64,000 nucleotides of DNA from Acinetobacter sp. ANC 3832 (GCF_002135415.1 NZ_NEGJ01000014.1:35509-99508), one strand, 5' to 3'. Shown: positions 9,780-19,814, numbered from the stretch's first letter. Program-made: numbers and translations. Notes: a model not told the origin generated them from the letters alone.

Positions 9780-10370
9780 ATGAATAAAATGAATGCGCAT
9801 ATTCAAACGGTTGAGTTAGCAAAAGCTTATCGTTTATTAAATCATGGACTGACTGTTTTAGTTTCTGCAAAATATGAGCAAGAAATCAATGTCATGTCAG
9901 CAGCATGGGCATGTGCTTTAGAACTTGTTCCTGCTAAAGTTTCTGTCGTTCTAGATAAAAGTACTAAAACTCGACAATTGATTGAGCAATCAGGTTACTT
10001 TGTATTGCAAGTTCCAACACTCAAACAATTAAAACTGGTTCAACAACTGGGTTCAATTAGCCAATTTGATGATCCTGATAAATTAGCACATTGTCATGCG
10101 CCACTTTTTCAGTTTAATGGTTATGACTTACCTGTTGTTGAAGGTTGTGCAGCTTGGCTAATTTGCGAACTGATTCCTGAACCACACAATCAACAAGTAC
10201 ATGATTTATTTATAGGCAAAGTTGTTGCAGCTTTTGCTGACGATCGTGTATTTAGAGATGGACATTGGTATTACCATGAAGTTGGGTCTGAATGGAAAAG
10301 TTTGCATCATGTTGCAGGTGGTCATTACTACACCATTGGTGATGTAGTCGATGCCAATCTTTTAGAATAA
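9780..10370 (+). CDS. Flavin reductase family protein (FMN-binding)
   Basis: A 196-residue cytosolic protein with the flavin reductase-like split-barrel fold: NVMSAAWACALELVPAKVSVVL is the usual FMN-binding start, followed by TRQLIEQSGYFVLQVP. This family (DIM6/NTAB-like) contains FMN-using reductases and flavoproteins of uncertain substrate. ATG 9780 has AGAGATG upstream. No partner monooxygenase gene is adjacent, so the in vivo role is open. Confidence 0.8.
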   Translation: MNKMNAHIQTVELAKAYRLLNHGLTVLVSAKYEQEINVMSAAWACALELVPAKVSVVLDKSTKTRQLIEQSGYFVLQVPTLKQLKLVQQLGSISQFDDPDKLAHCHAPLFQFNGYDLPVVEGCAAWLICELIPEPHNQQVHDLFIGKVVAAFADDRVFRDGHWYYHEVGSEWKSLHHVAGGHYYTIGDVVDANLLE

Positions 10371-10525
10371 TACCCAATCTCTCCAATTCTATATTGCATT
10401 TTTTATTTGAATATTCCACAAATAAATAGTGATTATTGATTGCATTCTAGATTTTTTCACTTTAATGTCATTTGGTCAAAAAGAGTTCAGCACCATGAAT
10501 TTAATACCTTATAAAAGTGAATAGG

Positions 10526-11695
10526 ATGTTCTCCAATAAAGTTAAACTCAGCCTTTTTCTTTGTCTTAGCATGTGCTTAGGCATTGGGATTTTACGATTT
10601 TCCTATACGGCTTTGCTTCCATCGACACGTGAAGCCTTTGCTTGGTCTGCAAATTTTGCAAGTATTTTAAGTAGTGCCAATTTATTGGGTTATTTAATCG
10701 GTGCATTCTGGGCAATGCGTCTTCCCCAAAATAAAAAGATAACGATCTTTATTCAAATGGCTGCATTTATAGGAAGTATCAGCTTACTCAGTTGTGCATT
10801 TGCAAGCTTTAGTGAATCTTGGTATGTCTTTTGGCGTGTACTTTCAGGCATCAGTGGGGGCTTACTCATGATTTTATCACCGAGTGTTGTCGCTCAGTGT
10901 TGTGAGTTAAAAGACCGCTTAACCATTAACTTTATTGGCTTCAGTGGTATAGGCATCGGTGTATTAGTCGCAACGCTGTTTATGCCCTATTTAGATCTAA
11001 TTTCGGTACAAACAGCATGGATGATATTATTTGGCTTTGCTCTCTGCATCAGCCTGATACTAAGCATCTTGCTCAAACAATTTAAAAAACAACTCATAGA
11101 TCTATCTGGAAATAATATTAAACACGCTCCAATCACTGGACTATTTGTAAGTGTACTCATTGTTTATGCATGTAGTGCTTTTGCTTATGTGCCGCACTCT
11201 TTATTTTGGATTGATTATTTAAGCAATACGCTACATTTGAATTTATTTTTCATCAACTTAAATTGGATTTTGTATGGTCTAGGCAGTGCTTTAGGTGCAT
11301 TCACTGCTTATTTATTGGCAAGAAAATTCGGTAATTTCACCGCACTTAAAATTTTATACAGCTTATATGTCGTGGCTATTTTAATTGCAGTGTTAGAAAT
11401 AAGTCCGCTTTTTACATTCGTCTCATCTTTTTTTACAGGCATGTTGAACCCTGCTGTGGTTTTCCTCACATCCTATACAATTTTACAACTCTATACTGTT
11501 TCTTATAAAAAGCTATGGAGTATTGCAACGCTTTGTTTTGCAATCACTCAGCTGATTGGTGGTTTAAGTTTTAGCACCTTACAACATTTTGGTGTGAGTT
11601 ATCATCAACAATTTTTATTGGCTGCTTTTATGTTGTTCTTGGGAGCGTTACAGTTTTTTTTGTATATTTCTTTTGCAAAAAAAAGTGTGAATTAA
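10526..11695 (+). CDS. YbfB/YjiJ family MFS transporter
   Basis: Inner-membrane carrier of about 389 residues with some 12 hydrophobic segments. The first segment, SLFLCLSMCLGIGILRFSYT, with the G-x-x-R-F-x-Y/F-T pattern, marks the YbfB/YjiJ branch of the major facilitator superfamily. Substrate unknown. A GTG at 10517 is an alternative start three codons upstream; neither has a strong Shine-Dalgarno site. It lies 155 bp after the flavin reductase gene on the same strand. Confidence 0.85.
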   Translation: MFSNKVKLSLFLCLSMCLGIGILRFSYTALLPSTREAFAWSANFASILSSANLLGYLIGAFWAMRLPQNKKITIFIQMAAFIGSISLLSCAFASFSESWYVFWRVLSGISGGLLMILSPSVVAQCCELKDRLTINFIGFSGIGIGVLVATLFMPYLDLISVQTAWMILFGFALCISLILSILLKQFKKQLIDLSGNNIKHAPITGLFVSVLIVYACSAFAYVPHSLFWIDYLSNTLHLNLFFINLNWILYGLGSALGAFTAYLLARKFGNFTALKILYSLYVVAILIAVLEISPLFTFVSSFFTGMLNPAVVFLTSYTILQLYTVSYKKLWSIATLCFAITQLIGGLSFSTLQHFGVSYHQQFLLAAFMLFLGALQFFLYISFAKKSVN

Positions 11696-11733
11696 TGTTA
11701 GTAAATTTTTATCTTTAAAAATTACAAACAAAA

Positions 11734-11761
11734 AAAGGTCGGTGCATATACACCGACCTTT
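11734..11761 (-). terminator. Terminator of monomeric isocitrate dehydrogenase gene
   Basis: AAAGGTCGGTG-CATATA-CACCGACCTTT, an 11-bp perfect stem, with a T run on the minus strand. Confidence 0.85.
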
Positions 11762-11794
11762 AATCATACTAAACCTGACTTAATCAGTTTTGTA

Positions 11795-14029
11795 TTAAGC
11801 TTCTGCTGTGAGCGCTGCGTTGAGTGTAGCACTCGGACGCATAACAGCATTTACTTTAGCTTGATCAACAGCGTAATAACCACCAATATCAACTGGCTTA
11901 CCTTGTACGGCTGCAAGTTCAGCGATAATTTTCTGTTCATTTTCAGCTAATGTCTTCGCAAGCGAAGCAAACTTCATTTTCAACTCAGCATCTTCATCCT
12001 GAGCAGCAAGTTCCTCAGCCCAATACTTCGCTAAATAGAAATGACTACCACGGTTATCAAGCTCACCTGTACGACGTGATGGAGACTTGTCGTTATCTAA
12101 CAACTTACCAGTCGCTTGATCTAAAGTTTTCGCCAACAATTTCGCACGTGCATTGTTTTCTTTAATGCCCATTTCTTCTAAAGAAACAGCAAGCGCCATG
12201 AACTCACCTAGTGAATCCCAACGTAAGTGATTTTCTTCGACTAACTGCTGAACGTGTTTCGGAGCCGAACCACCCGCACCAGTTTCGTACATACCACCAC
12301 CTGCCATTAAAGGCACGATCGACAACATTTTCGCTGAAGTACCCAATTCCATAATTGGGAACAAATCAGTTAAATAGTCACGCAGGATGTTACCCGTTAC
12401 AGAAATCGTATCAAGACCACGCGCTACACGTTCAAGTGTGTAACGCATTGCACGTACTTGTGACATGATTTGAATATCAAGACCAGTCGTATCATGATCT
12501 TTCAAGTATTTTTCAACTTTCTTGATTAATTCATTTTCATGCGGACGGTACGGGTCAAGCCAGAAGATTGCAGGCATACCTGAGTTACGTGCACGTGTTA
12601 CTGCAAGTTTTACCCAGTCACGAATTGGCGCATCTTTCACCTGACACATACGCCAGATATCGCCTTCCTCAACGTTTTGTGACATTAACACTTCACCAGT
12701 TTCAATATCAGTGATGTTTGCAACACCTGCTGCTGGTACTTCAAATGTTTTGTCGTGTGAACCGTATTCTTCAGCTTTTTGAGCCATCAAACCAACGTTA
12801 GGCACAGTACCCATGGTTTTTGGATCAAAATTACCATTCCATTTACAGAAATTAATCATTTCTTGGTAAATACGTGCAAATGTAGATTCAGGCATTACAG
12901 CTTTACAATCGTACGGTTTGCCATCAGCGCCCCACATTTTACCGCCACCACGAATCATTGCAGGCATTGAAGCATCTACAATCACGTCATTTGGTGAATG
13001 GAAATTAGTAATACCTTTCGCAGAATCGACCATTGCAAGTGCAGGACGGTGTTCTTGGCATGCGTGAAGATCTTCGATAATTTCTTCACGAAGAGACGTC
13101 GGCAAAGTTGCGATTTTTTCGTAAAGACCAGACATACCGTTATTTACGTTAATGCCTAACTCATCGAATAATTTACCATGCTTTTCAAATGCGTCTTTGT
13201 AGTAAATTTTCACACAGTGACCGAATACGATCGGATGTGAAACTTTCATCATGGTCGCTTTTACGTGTAAAGAGAACAAAATGCCCGCTTCACGGCAATC
13301 TTCAAGTTCTTTTTCGTAGAAGTCACACAGTGCTTGCTTACTCATGAACATTGAATCGATGATTTCACCATCCTTTAATGCCACTTTTGGCTTAAGAACG
13401 ATTGTTTCACCATTTTTAGTGATCAATTCCATTTTCACGTTACGAGCACGATCAAGTGTCATTGATTTTTCGCCATGGTAGAAGTCACCTTCTTCCATAT
13501 GTGACACATGAGTCTGTGACCACTGTTTCCACTCGCTCATTGAATGCGGGTGTTTTTTAACATAATTCTTCACTGCAGCAGGTGCACGACGATCAGAGTT
13601 ACCTTCACGTAACACTGGATTCACAGCCGAACCTAGACATTTGCTATAGCGTGCTTTTATCACCTTTTCTTCTTCAGTTGCCGGATTTTCTGGATAATCA
13701 GGAATCGCATAGCCTTTCGACTGAAGTTCCTTAATACATGCAGTTAGCTGGCCAACAGAAGCACTGATATTTGGGAGTTTGATAATGTTGGTATCTGGAT
13801 CTTGCGTAAGACGACCTAGCTCTGCGAGTGTGTCGGGAACTTTTTGTTCGTCGCTTAAGTAATCCGTAAATTCTGCAAGCACACGTGATGCTACAGAAAT
13901 ATCAGTTTTGATGATCTCGACGCCAGCAGGCTTAGTAAAGGTCTCAATGATCGGCAGTAGCGAGTAAGTCGCCAACAATGGCGCCTCATCGGTCAGTGTG
14001 TAAATGATTGTTGACTTTCCACCAGCCAT
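11795..14029 (-). CDS. NADP-dependent isocitrate dehydrogenase, monomeric (IDH-II)
   Basis: A 744-residue cytosolic enzyme converting isocitrate to 2-oxoglutarate, CO2 and NADPH. Length and sequence match the monomeric IDH family over the whole protein: [20 protein letters not shown] at the start, [28 protein letters not shown] (substrate region), [20 protein letters not shown] and [20 protein letters not shown]. It is unrelated in overall sequence to the homodimeric Icd encoded next to it. Both are transcribed leftwards with separate terminators, so they are probably controlled separately. In cold-adapted bacteria and Acinetobacter the monomeric form is the second isozyme (established knowledge). 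Confidence 0.95.
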   Translation of the reverse strand: MAGGKSTIIYTLTDEAPLLATYSLLPIIETFTKPAGVEIIKTDISVASRVLAEFTDYLSDEQKVPDTLAELGRLTQDPDTNIIKLPNISASVGQLTACIKELQSKGYAIPDYPENPATEEEKVIKARYSKCLGSAVNPVLREGNSDRRAPAAVKNYVKKHPHSMSEWKQWSQTHVSHMEEGDFYHGEKSMTLDRARNVKMELITKNGETIVLKPKVALKDGEIIDSMFMSKQALCDFYEKELEDCREAGILFSLHVKATMMKVSHPIVFGHCVKIYYKDAFEKHGKLFDELGINVNNGMSGLYEKIATLPTSLREEIIEDLHACQEHRPALAMVDSAKGITNFHSPNDVIVDASMPAMIRGGGKMWGADGKPYDCKAVMPESTFARIYQEMINFCKWNGNFDPKTMGTVPNVGLMAQKAEEYGSHDKTFEVPAAGVANITDIETGEVLMSQNVEEGDIWRMCQVKDAPIRDWVKLAVTRARNSGMPAIFWLDPYRPHENELIKKVEKYLKDHDTTGLDIQIMSQVRAMRYTLERVARGLDTISVTGNILRDYLTDLFPIMELGTSAKMLSIVPLMAGGGMYETGAGGSAPKHVQQLVEENHLRWDSLGEFMALAVSLEEMGIKENNARAKLLAKTLDQATGKLLDNDKSPSRRTGELDNRGSHFYLAKYWAEELAAQDEDAELKMKFASLAKTLAENEQKIIAELAAVQGKPVDIGGYYAVDQAKVNAVMRPSATLNAALTAEA

Positions 14030-14389
14030 ATATAGCCCCTTGCGTTGAATTGAGTTGTTTAGGAGATGAGATTATGACTCAACCCCTGCGAACCGATTTG
14101 CTTGTATAAAACATTGAGAGTATCGACTCTCCTTGCATTTCAGTCAACGTAAGATCTGTGATAACGACATTTCGTCAGAAAATGATGCATAGCAAATATT
14201 GATATTCTATTAAAAACTGCCTTTTGAAGAAAAGATTACACTCATTTTTATAGAGCAACAGCATTTAATGATTTTCGAACTACATTTCATCACATTGCTT
14301 ATTCTATAAAAAATCAACGTAATTATTTTATAAATAAAATAGCTTTTAGGGTGGTAACTACCATTTTAAGCCATTAAATACTAAATAAC
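14030..14389. other. Leader/promoter region of the monomeric IDH gene
   Basis: About 360 bp without a convincing gene. A perfect hairpin GAGAGT-ATCG-ACTCTC sits at 14116-14131 and would be in the 5' leader of the IDH mRNA on the minus strand. An 11-codon plus-strand ORF at 14073 has a good ribosome site but no support. The rest is AT-rich and probably holds promoter elements I cannot assign with certainty. Confidence 0.4.
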
Positions 14390-14414
14390 AAAACCCGCAA
14401 CTCGTGCGGGTTTT
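14390..14414 (-). terminator. Terminator of icd
   Basis: AAAACCCGCA-ACTCG-TGCGGGTTTT, a 10-bp perfect stem just after the icd stop codon. Confidence 0.85.
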
Positions 14415-14432
14415 CAATTGAACAAATGACAA

Positions 14433-15686
14433 CTAATCCATATGTTTAATAATCGCTGTGCCAAACTCAGAACAACGTAAAAGCGTTGCACCCGGCATTA
14501 AACGCTCAAAGTCATAAGTCACTGTCTTCGCTTCAATCGCACCTGATACCCCCTTAATAATCAAGTCAGCAGCCTCAGTCCACCCCATATCACGAAGCAT
14601 CATTTCCGCAGAAAGGATGATTGAGCCTGGGTTTACTTTATCTTGACCTGCATATTTAGGTGCAGTTCCGTGCGTTGCTTCATAAACAGCAATTGCACCA
14701 CCAATATTTGCCCCCGGTGCAATACCAATACCACCAACTTCTGCCGCAAGCGCATCAGAAATATAGTCACCGTTCAAATTTAGCGTTGCAATGACTGAAT
14801 ATTCCGCAGGACGCATCAAAATTTGTTGTAAGAATGCATCTGCAATCACATCTTTAATAACGATATCTTTACCTGTTTTAGGGTTTTTAATTTTAACCCA
14901 CGGACCACCATCAATCAGTTCACCACCGAAACGATCCAGAGCAAGCTCATAGCCCCACTCTTTAAATGCACCTTCGGTATATTTCATGATGTTACCTTTA
15001 TGAACTAAAGTCACGGAAGGTTTATCATTATCAATCGCAAATTGAATTGCTTTACGCACTAAACGTTGTGTACCTTCTTTCGATACAGGTTTAATCCCAA
15101 TACCACAATTTTCTTCGAAACGGATCTTCGTTACACCCATTTCTTCTTTTAGAAATTTAATGACTTTTTTCGCTTCTGGAGAATCCGCTTTCCACTCAAT
15201 TCCTGCATAAATATCTTCAGAGTTTTCACGGAAGATAACCATATCCGTCAATTCAGGATGATGCACTGGTGAAGGAACACCTTCAAACCAACGTACTGGA
15301 CGCACGCAGACATAAAGGTCTAATTCTTGGCGTAAAGCAACGTTTAAAGAGCGAATACCACCACCTACTGGGGTTGTTAATGGGCCTTTAATCGATACAA
15401 CATATTCACGAAGTGCTTCGAATGTTTCCTCTGGCATATACGTGCCATAAATTTTATCTGCTTTTTCGCCACAATAGACTTCCATCCACTCAATTGAACG
15501 TTTACCGCTATAGGCTTTTTGAATCGCAGCATCGACAACAACTTTCATGACAGGTGTAATATCAATACCAATGCCATCACCTTCAATGAAAGGAATAATA
15601 GGATGATTGGGTACATTCAGTGACAAGTCAGCATTAACTGTAATTTTGGTACCATCCACAGGTACGATGATCTTCTTATAACCCAT
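14433..15686 (-). CDS. icd: NADP-dependent isocitrate dehydrogenase, homodimeric
   Basis: A 417-residue TCA-cycle enzyme of the E. coli Icd type. Visible family blocks: [36 protein letters not shown] with the Ser that IDH kinase/phosphatase AceK modifies in E. coli, [16 protein letters not shown], the NADP-binding region [16 protein letters not shown], and [20 protein letters not shown]. Retention of the Ser suggests the isocitrate branch point could be controlled by phosphorylation (inference; no aceK in the window). Adjacent to the non-homologous monomeric isozyme. Confidence 0.95.
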   Translation of the reverse strand: MGYKKIIVPVDGTKITVNADLSLNVPNHPIIPFIEGDGIGIDITPVMKVVVDAAIQKAYSGKRSIEWMEVYCGEKADKIYGTYMPEETFEALREYVVSIKGPLTTPVGGGIRSLNVALRQELDLYVCVRPVRWFEGVPSPVHHPELTDMVIFRENSEDIYAGIEWKADSPEAKKVIKFLKEEMGVTKIRFEENCGIGIKPVSKEGTQRLVRKAIQFAIDNDKPSVTLVHKGNIMKYTEGAFKEWGYELALDRFGGELIDGGPWVKIKNPKTGKDIVIKDVIADAFLQQILMRPAEYSVIATLNLNGDYISDALAAEVGGIGIAPGANIGGAIAVYEATHGTAPKYAGQDKVNPGSIILSAEMMLRDMGWTEAADLIIKGVSGAIEAKTVTYDFERLMPGATLLRCSEFGTAIIKHMD

Positions 15687-15887
15687 TGTTCAACTGCTCC
15701 CTATTGTTATTCTAGCTTGCGAATTTAAAAAATAATTGCCATTAGGCAATACTTTCAACGCGTCTTAACGCATAATACTTTAATCGAGATTCAGTGTTTT
15801 TGAGATTTATATGGGAAATAACAACATTTCTCAATAAAATAAGACACGTTGTTTTTGCATTTATATTGATTGAAGAAGCCATTTTTT

Positions 15888-16676
15888 ATGAAAATCGTCA
15901 TCCTGAACAAACCCTATGACGTTCTCTCCCAGTTTCGTGAAGATGAAAAACACTTAACTGTGTCGCACTTTATCCAAGACCGTACGCTCAGAATTGCAGG
16001 TCGTTTGGATATGGACTCAGAAGGTTTAATATTTTTAACCGATCACGGTGGTTTAAATCAGTTTATTACCAATCCTGCCAATAAAAAGTTTAAAACTTAT
16101 TTAGTGCAAGTAGAAGGTGATATTACTGAAGAAGCCTTAGAGAAGTTACGCAAAGGTGTAGAACTTAACGATGGTCTCACTTTACCTGCCCAAGCAAGTA
16201 AAGTCGATGAACCTGAATGGTTATGGGAACGTAATCCACCTGTTCGTTTCCGCGCATCTGTACCGACATCTTGGGTTGAAATTCAAATTTGTGAAGGTCG
16301 TAATCGCCAAGTACGTCGTATGACTTCTTTTGTCGGTTTTCCAACATTACGTTTAATTCGTACTAAAATTGGTGCAATTGATTTAGTTCAACTGGGTCTA
16401 CAACCTGGTGATCAAAAAACAATTGAGCCTTTATTGTATCCAGATTTTAAAGATGTTCCTGCTGAAGAGCCTTATCGTTCACGTTCTTATGTGAAAAAAC
16501 CAGGCGGTACGGGTGGGAAACCGATGAATCAAAAGAAAAAGGATGGTACGCCTAAAAAAACAGGCACCAAACGAATTTGGCAGATGGACGAAAGTGAAAA
16601 ACCGCAACGTCGTACCAATGGTACAACACGACCAAATACCAAAGCACCACGTGGTCGTGGACGTAATGGTCGTTAA
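15888..16676 (+). CDS. rRNA pseudouridine synthase (RsuA/RluE family)
   Basis: Cytosolic enzyme of about 262 residues that isomerises uridine in ribosomal RNA. It starts directly at the catalytic domain (VILNKPYDVLSQF) without an S4 domain, like RluE, and has the catalytic Asp motif GRLDMDSEGLIFLT and the CEGRNRQVRRMTS substrate loop. The last 80 residues are a Lys/Arg/Gly/Pro-rich disordered tail, longer than in E. coli RluE and likely to bind RNA non-specifically. TTG 15870 is an upstream in-frame option; ATG 15888 is preferred. The target could be the RluE site in 23S rRNA (inference). Confidence 0.88.
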   Translation: MKIVILNKPYDVLSQFREDEKHLTVSHFIQDRTLRIAGRLDMDSEGLIFLTDHGGLNQFITNPANKKFKTYLVQVEGDITEEALEKLRKGVELNDGLTLPAQASKVDEPEWLWERNPPVRFRASVPTSWVEIQICEGRNRQVRRMTSFVGFPTLRLIRTKIGAIDLVQLGLQPGDQKTIEPLLYPDFKDVPAEEPYRSRSYVKKPGGTGGKPMNQKKKDGTPKKTGTKRIWQMDESEKPQRRTNGTTRPNTKAPRGRGRNGR

Positions 16677-16679
16677 AAT

Positions 16680-18053
16680 TTAGTTTTGTGGAAAACTCAA
16701 ATGAAATACAATGCCTTGCGCAGAGTTTTCAACCTGAGTTTCGCCTTGATGTAAATTCATAATCGATTGCACGATGGCTAAGCCCAAACCACCCGTTTGG
16801 GCTTTTTCATGTCTACTCTCTGCAACTTGATAAAAACGATCAAATAAAAATTTTAAATGTTGTTCTCCGACAAAAATGCCATAGCTCAATACAGATATTT
16901 CAATTTTTGAATTTTGTTGATGCACTTGAATACCAATCAAGCCATTCTCCTGACCATAATCAATTGCATTAATAATTAAATTAGACAATGCTCTTTTTAA
17001 TAGATCAACATTGGCATGAATAATTAAATCATCAGGAATTGATATTTTAAAAACCATACCCTTTTCTTCTGCAAGAAAGGAAAAATAATCAAATAACTCT
17101 GAGAATAATACTTTTAAATCTAAATCACTCTTTTCCAATAGATATTCTTTTTGTTCTGAACGAGCAATAAATAACATATTCTCAATCATCTGAGTCAAAC
17201 GCTCGTATTCCTCTAAATGCGAATAGAGCAAATTTTCTAAATCTTCTTTTTGTCTCGATTGGGATAAAGCGATTTGAGTTTGCCCAATAAGATTATTTAA
17301 AGGTGTTCGAAGCTCATGCGCTATATCTTCAGAAAACTGTGCAAGTTGTTCATAATTCGTCTGAATCTTATCTAACATTTCATTCATTGCTTGGCTTAAT
17401 TGAATAACTTCCCAACCATTTAACGGCGTCTGAATTCTATGCGAAAGCTGTTGAGTATTAATTTGACGAGTTTCTAAAGTGAGTTTTTTCATCGAACGTA
17501 AAAAATAATGTCCAATCCACCATCCCAAAATACTTGATATTAAAATACCGAGTAAGCTATTAAAAAATAACTTCCACATATAGTTTTTTAGAATACTGTA
17601 TGCTTCATTGAGTTGCTTACCCGCAATCAATTGATATTGTTGACCGTCAAAATATATCGTTTGATATGCCAACCGCATTTTTTGATGTTCTTTTTGATCA
17701 TTCAAAAATTCTATTTTATTTGAATCATTGATTGTAGGTAACTGAATATCTAAAGGGTTAATATCAATAAAAGTCTGCGTCTTATTCTTTAAGACAAGTA
17801 AGCTATCTTCTTCTCCCAACATATTTTCATACAGTTTAGGATGTTTAACCAAGATTTGGAAAGTCGCCTTATCTTCTAAAAAGAGTTCAATCCGTTGTAT
17901 TCGAGCTTGTAAAGCTTGATCTTGTTGTTGATACAAGATCTGTTGCATATTTTGATATGACAATAAAGCAATACTCAAAAAAACCATACAAGAAATCAGG
18001 CTAAATGCCAAACTAATTCGCGTACCCAAACTCATATTATGAATGAGCTTCAT
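16680..18053 (-). CDS. hprS: Sensor histidine kinase, HprS/CusS-like
   Basis: A 457-residue inner-membrane kinase: first membrane span near residues 14-32, a periplasmic sensor loop to about 160, second span near 164-184, HAMP linker, H-box with the phosphorylated His246 (SEDIAHELRTPLNNLIG), then the ATPase domain with NAIDYG and TGGLGLAIVQS. It belongs to the heavy-metal sensor kinase group. Its start overlaps the regulator gene by 4 bp, so the two are translationally coupled. HprS rather than CusS is favoured by the divergent hydroxyisourate hydrolase gene and the HprR-like box between them; in E. coli HprS answers hydrogen peroxide and related oxidants. Confidence 0.75.
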   Translation of the reverse strand: MKLIHNMSLGTRISLAFSLISCMVFLSIALLSYQNMQQILYQQQDQALQARIQRIELFLEDKATFQILVKHPKLYENMLGEEDSLLVLKNKTQTFIDINPLDIQLPTINDSNKIEFLNDQKEHQKMRLAYQTIYFDGQQYQLIAGKQLNEAYSILKNYMWKLFFNSLLGILISSILGWWIGHYFLRSMKKLTLETRQINTQQLSHRIQTPLNGWEVIQLSQAMNEMLDKIQTNYEQLAQFSEDIAHELRTPLNNLIGQTQIALSQSRQKEDLENLLYSHLEEYERLTQMIENMLFIARSEQKEYLLEKSDLDLKVLFSELFDYFSFLAEEKGMVFKISIPDDLIIHANVDLLKRALSNLIINAIDYGQENGLIGIQVHQQNSKIEISVLSYGIFVGEQHLKFLFDRFYQVAESRHEKAQTGGLGLAIVQSIMNLHQGETQVENSAQGIVFHLSFPQN

Positions 18054-18721
18054 TCTTCTATATCCAATTTATATCCCATACCTCGAATGGTCTGAATCAA
18101 TTTAGGATTAAAATGATCATCTACTTTGGCACGTAAACGGCGAATTGCGACATCAACAACATTGGTATCTGTTTCAAAATTAATATTCCAGACCAATGAA
18201 GCAATTTGAGTCCGTGTTAATACCTCACCTTGATGTTGCATCAATAGTTGCAATAAAATAAATTCTTTAGCGGTTAAATCAATTTTTTGATGATCCCGAA
18301 AAACCTCGTGGCTCAAACGATTTAAGCGCAAGTTTGCAATTTGATAAGATTCCACATCAGGCTTAGGTACTCGCCTTAATAAACTTTTAATACGTGCAAG
18401 TAATTCAATATAAGAAAATGGTTTGACCAAATAGTCATCTGCACCCAACTCTAAACCTTTCACTCGATCTAAAACATGATCTTTTGCAGTAAGCATTAAG
18501 ACAGGGATTTTTGAAAAGGTTCTTAAGGTTTCTAAAACTTGCCAGCCATTCAGCTTAGGTAACATCACATCAAGAATCACCAAATCAAAATTTTGATTTT
18601 GTAGTTGTGACAATGCCTCAATGCCATCACTTGCAATCTCACTTTGATATCCAGATTCATTTAATCCCTTTGCTAAAAACTGAGCAATTTTGGATTCATC
18701 TTCAACGATTAAAATATTCAT
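18050..18721 (-). CDS. hprR: OmpR-family response regulator, HprR/CusR-like
   Basis: A 223-residue cytosolic DNA-binding regulator, the same length as E. coli HprR. Receiver domain with the acidic pair E7/D8, phospho-acceptor D51 (VILDVMLPK) and K100 (DDYLVKPFSY), then a winged-helix domain with RLRAKVDDHF and TIRGMGYKL. It heads the operon with the kinase. The 120-bp divergent promoter carries an inverted repeat matching 14 of 18 positions of the E. coli HprR box as I remember it, so this regulator probably activates the divergent genes and itself. Confidence 0.78.
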   Translation of the reverse strand: MNILIVEDESKIAQFLAKGLNESGYQSEIASDGIEALSQLQNQNFDLVILDVMLPKLNGWQVLETLRTFSKIPVLMLTAKDHVLDRVKGLELGADDYLVKPFSYIELLARIKSLLRRVPKPDVESYQIANLRLNRLSHEVFRDHQKIDLTAKEFILLQLLMQHQGEVLTRTQIASLVWNINFETDTNVVDVAIRRLRAKVDDHFNPKLIQTIRGMGYKLDIEE

Positions 18722-18752
18722 AGGCTATTTTAACGCTTATTTAGATGCTGCA

Positions 18753-18772
18753 AGATTACAAAACCGTAATCT
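18753..18772. promoter_or_regulatory. HprR-like operator between two-component genes and hiuH operon
   Basis: Perfect inverted repeat AGATTAC-N6-GTAATCT. The inner 18 bp, GATTACAAAACCGTAATC, differ from the E. coli HprR box CATTACAAAATTGTAATG only at the two outer bases and the two central bases. It sits 32 bp upstream of hprR and 70 bp upstream of the divergent gene, a fitting place for activating either promoter. Confidence 0.7.
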
Positions 18773-18809
18773 GATTGTCATCACTTGGTTGAGCATTATT
18801 GCTTAATCT

Positions 18810-18828
18810 AGCTGTAATCCATACAGCT
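18810..18828. promoter_or_regulatory. Palindrome in leader of HbpS-like gene
   Basis: AGCTGTA-ATCCA-TACAGCT, a 7-bp perfect inverted repeat ending 13 bp before the ATG at 18842. It could be an operator or an mRNA hairpin over the ribosome site. No strong Shine-Dalgarno sequence is seen outside it. Confidence 0.45.
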
Positions 18829-18841
18829 GAAGTTTGAAGCA

Positions 18842-19324
18842 ATGATAAAAATCGCCACGCTATTTACCAGCGCCTGTTTACTGAGTCAAATCGGACATGC
18901 TGAATTAAAAACAGAATATGTGATGAATTTAGAGTTTGCCAACTCACTTGCCAGCAATGTGATGAAAGCTTGTCAGAGTCAAACAAAGGCTGCTGCAGTC
19001 GTTGTTCTTGATCAAGGTGGCAATGTGATGGCTAGTCAGCGTCATGAAACAGTTGGTATTCATAATTTAATCGCTGCACAACGTAAAGCTTTCACAGCCT
19101 ATTCGAGTAAAACAAGCACCCTTGATTTTATGCGTAATGCACAGAAAAACCCTGATGCGCAAAATCTCAACACACTACCAGAGTTATTACTACTGGGTGG
19201 TGGTGTTCCCGTTATTTATAAAAATCAAATTTTAGGTGCCGTTGGTGTCGCAGGTTCTGGTGGATCTGAACAAGATCATCAATGTGCAAAAACTGGTATT
19301 GAAAACACGTTAAAACAATTTTAA
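18842..19324 (+). CDS. GlcG/HbpS family heme-binding-like protein, exported
   Basis: A 160-residue protein with a signal peptide (about residues 1-20, ending HAE) and one GlcG/HbpS domain (PF03928): AAAVVVLDQGGNVMASQRHE, then LLLLGGGVPVIYKNQILGAVGVAGS. HbpS of Streptomyces binds heme and informs a two-component system of redox stress (established), which fits its place divergent from an HprRS-like system. The periplasmic site would allow direct contact with the sensor loop (inference). It is followed after 15 bp by hiuH in the same transcript. Confidence 0.8.
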   Translation: MIKIATLFTSACLLSQIGHAELKTEYVMNLEFANSLASNVMKACQSQTKAAAVVVLDQGGNVMASQRHETVGIHNLIAAQRKAFTAYSSKTSTLDFMRNAQKNPDAQNLNTLPELLLLGGGVPVIYKNQILGAVGVAGSGGSEQDHQCAKTGIENTLKQF

Positions 19325-19339
19325 TCAAAGGAATCCCAC

Positions 19340-19738
19340 ATGAAAAATCTTTTAATTGGCACATTATTCAGCACTTTAGCAACAGTATCTTTTGCACAGA
19401 ATCCAATCAGCGTGCATGTACTTAATTTACAAGATGGACTGCCATCACCACATGTTAAAGTCACATTAGAAGAACAGAAAAATGGAAAATGGACTCAACT
19501 TTCTCAATCTGAAACGAATGAGCAAGGTCGTGTCACTGCTTTATATCCTGAAAATATGAAGCTTGAAAAAGGCACTTATAAAGTAACCTTTAAAACAGGT
19601 GATTGGTTTAAAGCACATCAACAAAAATCATTTTTCCCAGAAGTCCCTGTTATTTTTGAAGTTGATGGATCAGTTGAACATTACCATATTCCACTTTTGC
19701 TTAGCCCATATGGTTATTCAACGTATCGTGGGAATTAA
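19340..19738 (+). CDS. hiuH: 5-hydroxyisourate hydrolase, periplasmic
   Basis: A 132-residue transthyretin-like enzyme that hydrolyses 5-hydroxyisourate, the unstable product of urate oxidation. A signal peptide (about 1-20, ending SFAQ) places it in the periplasm, as for E. coli HiuH. Conserved blocks: ISVHVLNLQDGLP (catalytic His26), NEQGRVT, EHYHIPLLLSPYGYSTYRG. The C-terminal signature is YRGN here, whereas the family ends YRGS; the last residue lines the active site, so this change is worth noting. E. coli hiuH is likewise next to hprRS. AAAGGA precedes the ATG. Confidence 0.88.
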   Translation: MKNLLIGTLFSTLATVSFAQNPISVHVLNLQDGLPSPHVKVTLEEQKNGKWTQLSQSETNEQGRVTALYPENMKLEKGTYKVTFKTGDWFKAHQQKSFFPEVPVIFEVDGSVEHYHIPLLLSPYGYSTYRGN

Positions 19739-19770
19739 TATTCCAATTTTAAGCTTTAATCAAAATAATA

Positions 19771-19800
19771 AAAAAACCGATGTATCAACATCGGTTTTTT
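19771..19800 (+). terminator. Terminator of hiuH operon
   Basis: AAACCGATGT-loop-ACATCGGTTT stem with flanking A and T runs. It may also serve the convergent M61 gene. Confidence 0.85.
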
Positions 19801-19814
19801 ATTAACCATCAAAA

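Noticed and set aside
14073..14108. 11-codon ORF with a good AGGAG site between the two isocitrate dehydrogenase genes
   Set aside because: It reads against both flanking genes, has no downstream gene to control and no family match; probably chance.
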